Position numbers and translations under genes: made by a program. From positions 705,357 through 769,356 of the forward strand of contig VZRN01005839.1 in the NCBI GenBank assembly GCA_013397935.1: 64,000 nucleotides of DNA, given 5' to 3'. The first letter of the stretch is position 1. Every line of letters begins with the position of its first letter. The notes under the pieces are model-generated. The model was not told the DNA's origin. It made no database searches and saw nothing but the letters and a program-made list of their open reading frames with translations. This DNA comes from Dasyornis broadbenti. Its lineage: Eukaryota > Chordata > Aves > Passeriformes > Dasyornithidae. Shown in pieces: positions 61,080-64,000 of this stretch.

Positions 61080-61285
61080 GTCCCGAAAGCAGCCTGGCCA
61101 AAATTCCCAGCACAGGGGGTAGGCAGATCCTCAGCGAGGCACTGGTTATCCTATGTGGTCTGTGGGAGCAGAGATCCTACGGGCACAAGCTTCGGCCGGG
61201 GACCGCAGGCTGCAGCAGCTGCACCGGCAGGGAGCAGCGAGCCAGCCCCGCCTCCGAGCAGCTCACCAGGATGAGCAAGGAAACA
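61080..61285. promoter_or_regulatory. CpG-dense patch; possible promoter or first exon
   Basis: About a dozen CpGs in 200 bases (for example GTGCCGTCCCGAA, TTCGGCCGGGGACCGCAGG, CCCGCCTCCGAG), the densest in the window, with local GC clearly above the surroundings. A 116-codon plus frame (61028-61378) crosses it. Its second half begins at an ATG at 61271 (CCAGGATGA context) and encodes an acidic, hydrophilic stretch of 35 codons before a stop. No donor of good quality was found inside the frame. It could be a small CpG island with a non-coding first exon, or GC-rich repeat remains. Confidence 0.3.
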
Positions 61286-61379
61286 ACAGATGGAGACAGG
61301 CAGACGGAGGAGCACCAGGAAACACAGAAAATATTAGTCAGCATCATAGGCAGTGACCTCAGCATACCAAAAGTCTAAA

Positions 61380-64000
61380 CGTTGTCAAGTCTTTTGTAGG
61401 CAGCCCAAAAATGGAGGGCTTTAAAGATAATGCTGAAGGGAAATAATGAATTGTTTCATAGGAATTTGCAGGCAGTGGCTCCTGAGCATCTGGGTGAGTG
61501 GAAGACAAAACATAAATGTGTTTGAAAATGTATTCCAAGAACCTTTCAAGCTGCCTAGTGGAAGATTTTATGGGTGGGAGCCTTTTAAGAGACTTACTCT
61601 TGGTCCAGGGTGTGAAGGGATGGTAGAAGACCTGGAAATAACCCAAGAAGAACCTTCTCCTAAAAACAACGACCTTTAAAACATTGGTCTAGATAGACAT
61701 GGGTGAAGAAAATGCTACATGTGAGGGCTAAAGAAAAAGAAGATATGCTTTTTGGAAATACTGAAAGAAAAGGGAAAGGAAGGCATTATAGGACTTATTG
61801 GTGGAAAAAGCAGGGAAGACTGCTGTGTGCACAGACGGAAGGTACCACCCGAGCAGCCCAGTATTTTTTCTGGCACAGCTAGTTAAGATCACAAACTTGC
61901 TCTGTTGTTTTAACAAGAAGGGAAAGAAAGTAAGATGTAGCTATATACACCCCAGCAAGAGTTAACGTCCTGTCTGAGTAAAAGAGAAGAAGAGCTCAGA
62001 GAAATGTCGCAGTTGACAATTTTCCTCCCTGGCTGAAAAAGAATTGGAAGTCCCAGAAAAAGCAAGTGACAGGGTGAGTATCTGAAGCCGTGGTGGATGA
62101 TGTTGAAAGAGACCTGAAAATTATAGAGAACAAGACCAGAACTTGGGGAATCTTAAGCAAAGAGGGTAGACTGATGCAGGCAATAGAAACATAGAGGAAG
62201 AGAAGCAAAAAAAAACTCATTGGCAGCCCTGTTCAAATGAGGAAGAGTGGGAAAAGAGGAGCAGCTAAGAGTGAAGAACTCCCGCAAGGAGTGGAGTAGG
62301 AGAGGCTGTTGGCAAAGCAGCATTAGATTTGGAGAAATCCCTGTTTGTGTGAGAGTTATGATCTAGACAGACTGAAATTTGGAAGATAAAGAAGAGATGC
62401 ACTGAGAGATGAGAGGGAAGAGCAACCACTATGACATGAGGGATGACAGTATGGCAAAAATTAATGGCAGTGATGGTGTGTGAGAGTGGGGAGCGAGGGT
62501 AGGCAAGCACTGCAAGTTGTGTAGGCAGGCAATTAAACCAGTGCATCAGTTTGGATTCTGTGGCAACAGAAACCCTTCTGGTTTGACACTGTTTTGAGCT
62601 TGATAACATTTCAAAATACATGTGTAGGCTCAGCTCCTAGTCAAGAAAAATAAAATATTCAAATCAATTTATTGCTAGTGGTAGTTCAGCTTCCTGGAGG
62701 TAAAAATTGATGTGATACTCCAAAAAGATAGTGTTAGAGAAGGGTGATGATAATATAAATGGAGAAACGTAGGCAAGGGAGGGAGAGGGATAAAAATGGA
62801 AAGGAGAGGAGGAAGAGACTGAGATGGCATCCTTGGGTGGTAGCAAATAGATTTGGTTAAAAAAGAAGGAAGATAAAAAAAGCCTTTAAAAAATGCTGTG
62901 AAGATTTAAGATAAATTATGTTTGGGAAAAATCCCATTCACAAAGAGTGCAAGGGATGTATACACCTTTTATGCAGCCAAGTAAAATGCAAAACAATGGA
63001 GCTGAAAATCAAGTCTGAGAAAAAAAGCAAAGCAACTCCTGGAAGAATTGTTAAATAGAAGAGCACAAAAAAGCAAATGTCATCACAGATAAAGTCGCAA
63101 AGGTAAAAGTGACAGAGTTGCTAGTTCAAGCAAGCACAGGCTCTTATTTTTACATATTTTGTAATTTAATATAACCTAATGATGTCTCAAACTCAAAACA
63201 ATTCAGGTAATTCAAAGCTAATCCTTTGAAGACTGTAGGAATACAGTATATACATACATTCTCTGAAGCAGTCATTTGGCAGGGAGCCTGGAAAATCCTG
63301 GTGTTTTGTGAATGCTCACATGTAGCAGTGCGCTGCCAAAATTTCAACAAGATGGTCTGACACAAATTTGCCATTGAACTGATGGCACACCTAGTTGGCA
63401 GGCAGGATTGGTTGGAAAAGAGAAATTATTTTCAACAGGGAATTCTGGAAAAAAATCCCAAACCCCTCAAACCCAACACCTTTTACTCATATTTTCTCAC
63501 AATTTAAGCAAGCAAACAAACAAAACCTTGAACCAAGAGCTAAAGTGCTTGGGGATTTTGAGAAATGAATTTTGGTTATGTTCTCAGCTTTTTATTAATG
63601 TGGATGTGAGTGGTGTTTCCCTGGTGCTCCTGAAACATGTGATGAAGGAAGGTCCTGACACCTTAAATCTGAAAACCAGATGAGCCTTTTATATTTCAGG
63701 TTTTTTACTTATTTCTATTATTTTTATTTACTGTCTTGAAAATTTTTGTTTAAAAGTTCAAACCTTCAACTGAATTATGGCCTCTGATAAGTTTTGCAAG
63801 TCTTGTGTTTCAGAGGAAGGGTAGGGGGTAGATGACAAAGTTAGGAGAGGGTTTTATGGAGTTAGAGAGAAGCTGGCTCTTGGAGGGAGCACAGGACAGC
63901 TTGTGGGGGAGCTGCAGTAAATTATTTTCTGTTTTAAATCTATAGGATGTGGTCATCTTGTTACCAAATGTCCGAAATGTCAGAATATTGTGAGATATTT
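61380..64000. other. Non-coding sequence, purine-biased from 61.7 to 63.1 kb
   Basis: The plus strand from about 61690 to 63080 is strongly enriched in A and G (GAAG/GGAAAG texture), which leaves the minus strand pyrimidine-rich and gives featureless S/L/P/F-rich minus-strand frames. The GGAGGGCTTTAAAGATAATG string at 61411 recalls antisense copies of old L2-type LINEs, but not enough aligns by eye to call one. 63.1-64.0 kb is plain AT-rich DNA. No gene seen. Confidence 0.4.

Noticed and set aside
1..64000. Endogenous retrovirus, CRISPR array, tRNA, rRNA or prokaryotic operon
   Set aside because: None of the open frames carries recognisable gag, pol or env features, no long terminal repeat pair was seen, and there are no regularly spaced repeats or RNA-gene signatures detectable by eye. 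A tRNA scan and Dfam search were not possible here.

Overview
This window looks like an avian nuclear genome segment. Its most secure features are three CR1 LINE fragments, and the longest (14.78-15.91 kb) is of the CR1 type typical of bird genomes, with a recognisable ORF2 C-terminus. Two older, eroded CR1/L3-like LINE relics are also present. No Alu, B1/B2 or L1 copy was seen. The sequence is AT-rich and CpG-poor overall, with two assembly gaps, many T/A homopolymers and frequent in-frame stops. There is no operon structure, rRNA, recognisable tRNA or CRISPR array, so bacterial or viral origin can be excluded. The assignment to birds rests on CR1 type read by eye, not on a search.

No complete protein-coding gene can be supported. 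The longest open frames (177 and 162 codons) have no recognisable domains and are what 64 kb of non-coding DNA yields by chance. The window is therefore best read as a gene desert or the inside of one or more large introns.

Layout: 0-3 kb is unique DNA with a CpG-containing patch at 1.44-1.63 kb that could be a minus-strand exon. A (TCCTC)n pentanucleotide array with an assembly gap lies at 3.07-3.28 kb. An ancient LINE relic follows at 3.60-3.98 kb. Mostly unique sequence runs from 4 to 14.8 kb, with a GC-rich hairpin beside a 31-bp tandem duplication at 10.1 kb. The main CR1 copy, on the minus strand, spans 14.78-15.91 kb. A protein-like minus-strand frame ending at a consensus-like splice donor lies at 17.99-18.17 kb. 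A perfect 16-bp hairpin is at 21.33 kb, and a second ancient LINE relic at about 29.1-29.8 kb. Short plus-strand CR1 3' ends lie at 41.3 and 55.0 kb. A possible small plus-strand exon sits at 46.91-46.96 kb. A CpG-dense patch lies at about 61.08-61.28 kb, followed by 1.3 kb of strongly purine-biased sequence.

The most useful leads are the three exon-like segments, the CpG-dense patch at 61.1 kb, the perfect hairpin at 21.3 kb, and several stretches whose texture (retained CpGs, clustered TAAT-type motifs) resembles conserved non-coding enhancers. All of these are inferences that need cross-species alignment or RNA data.
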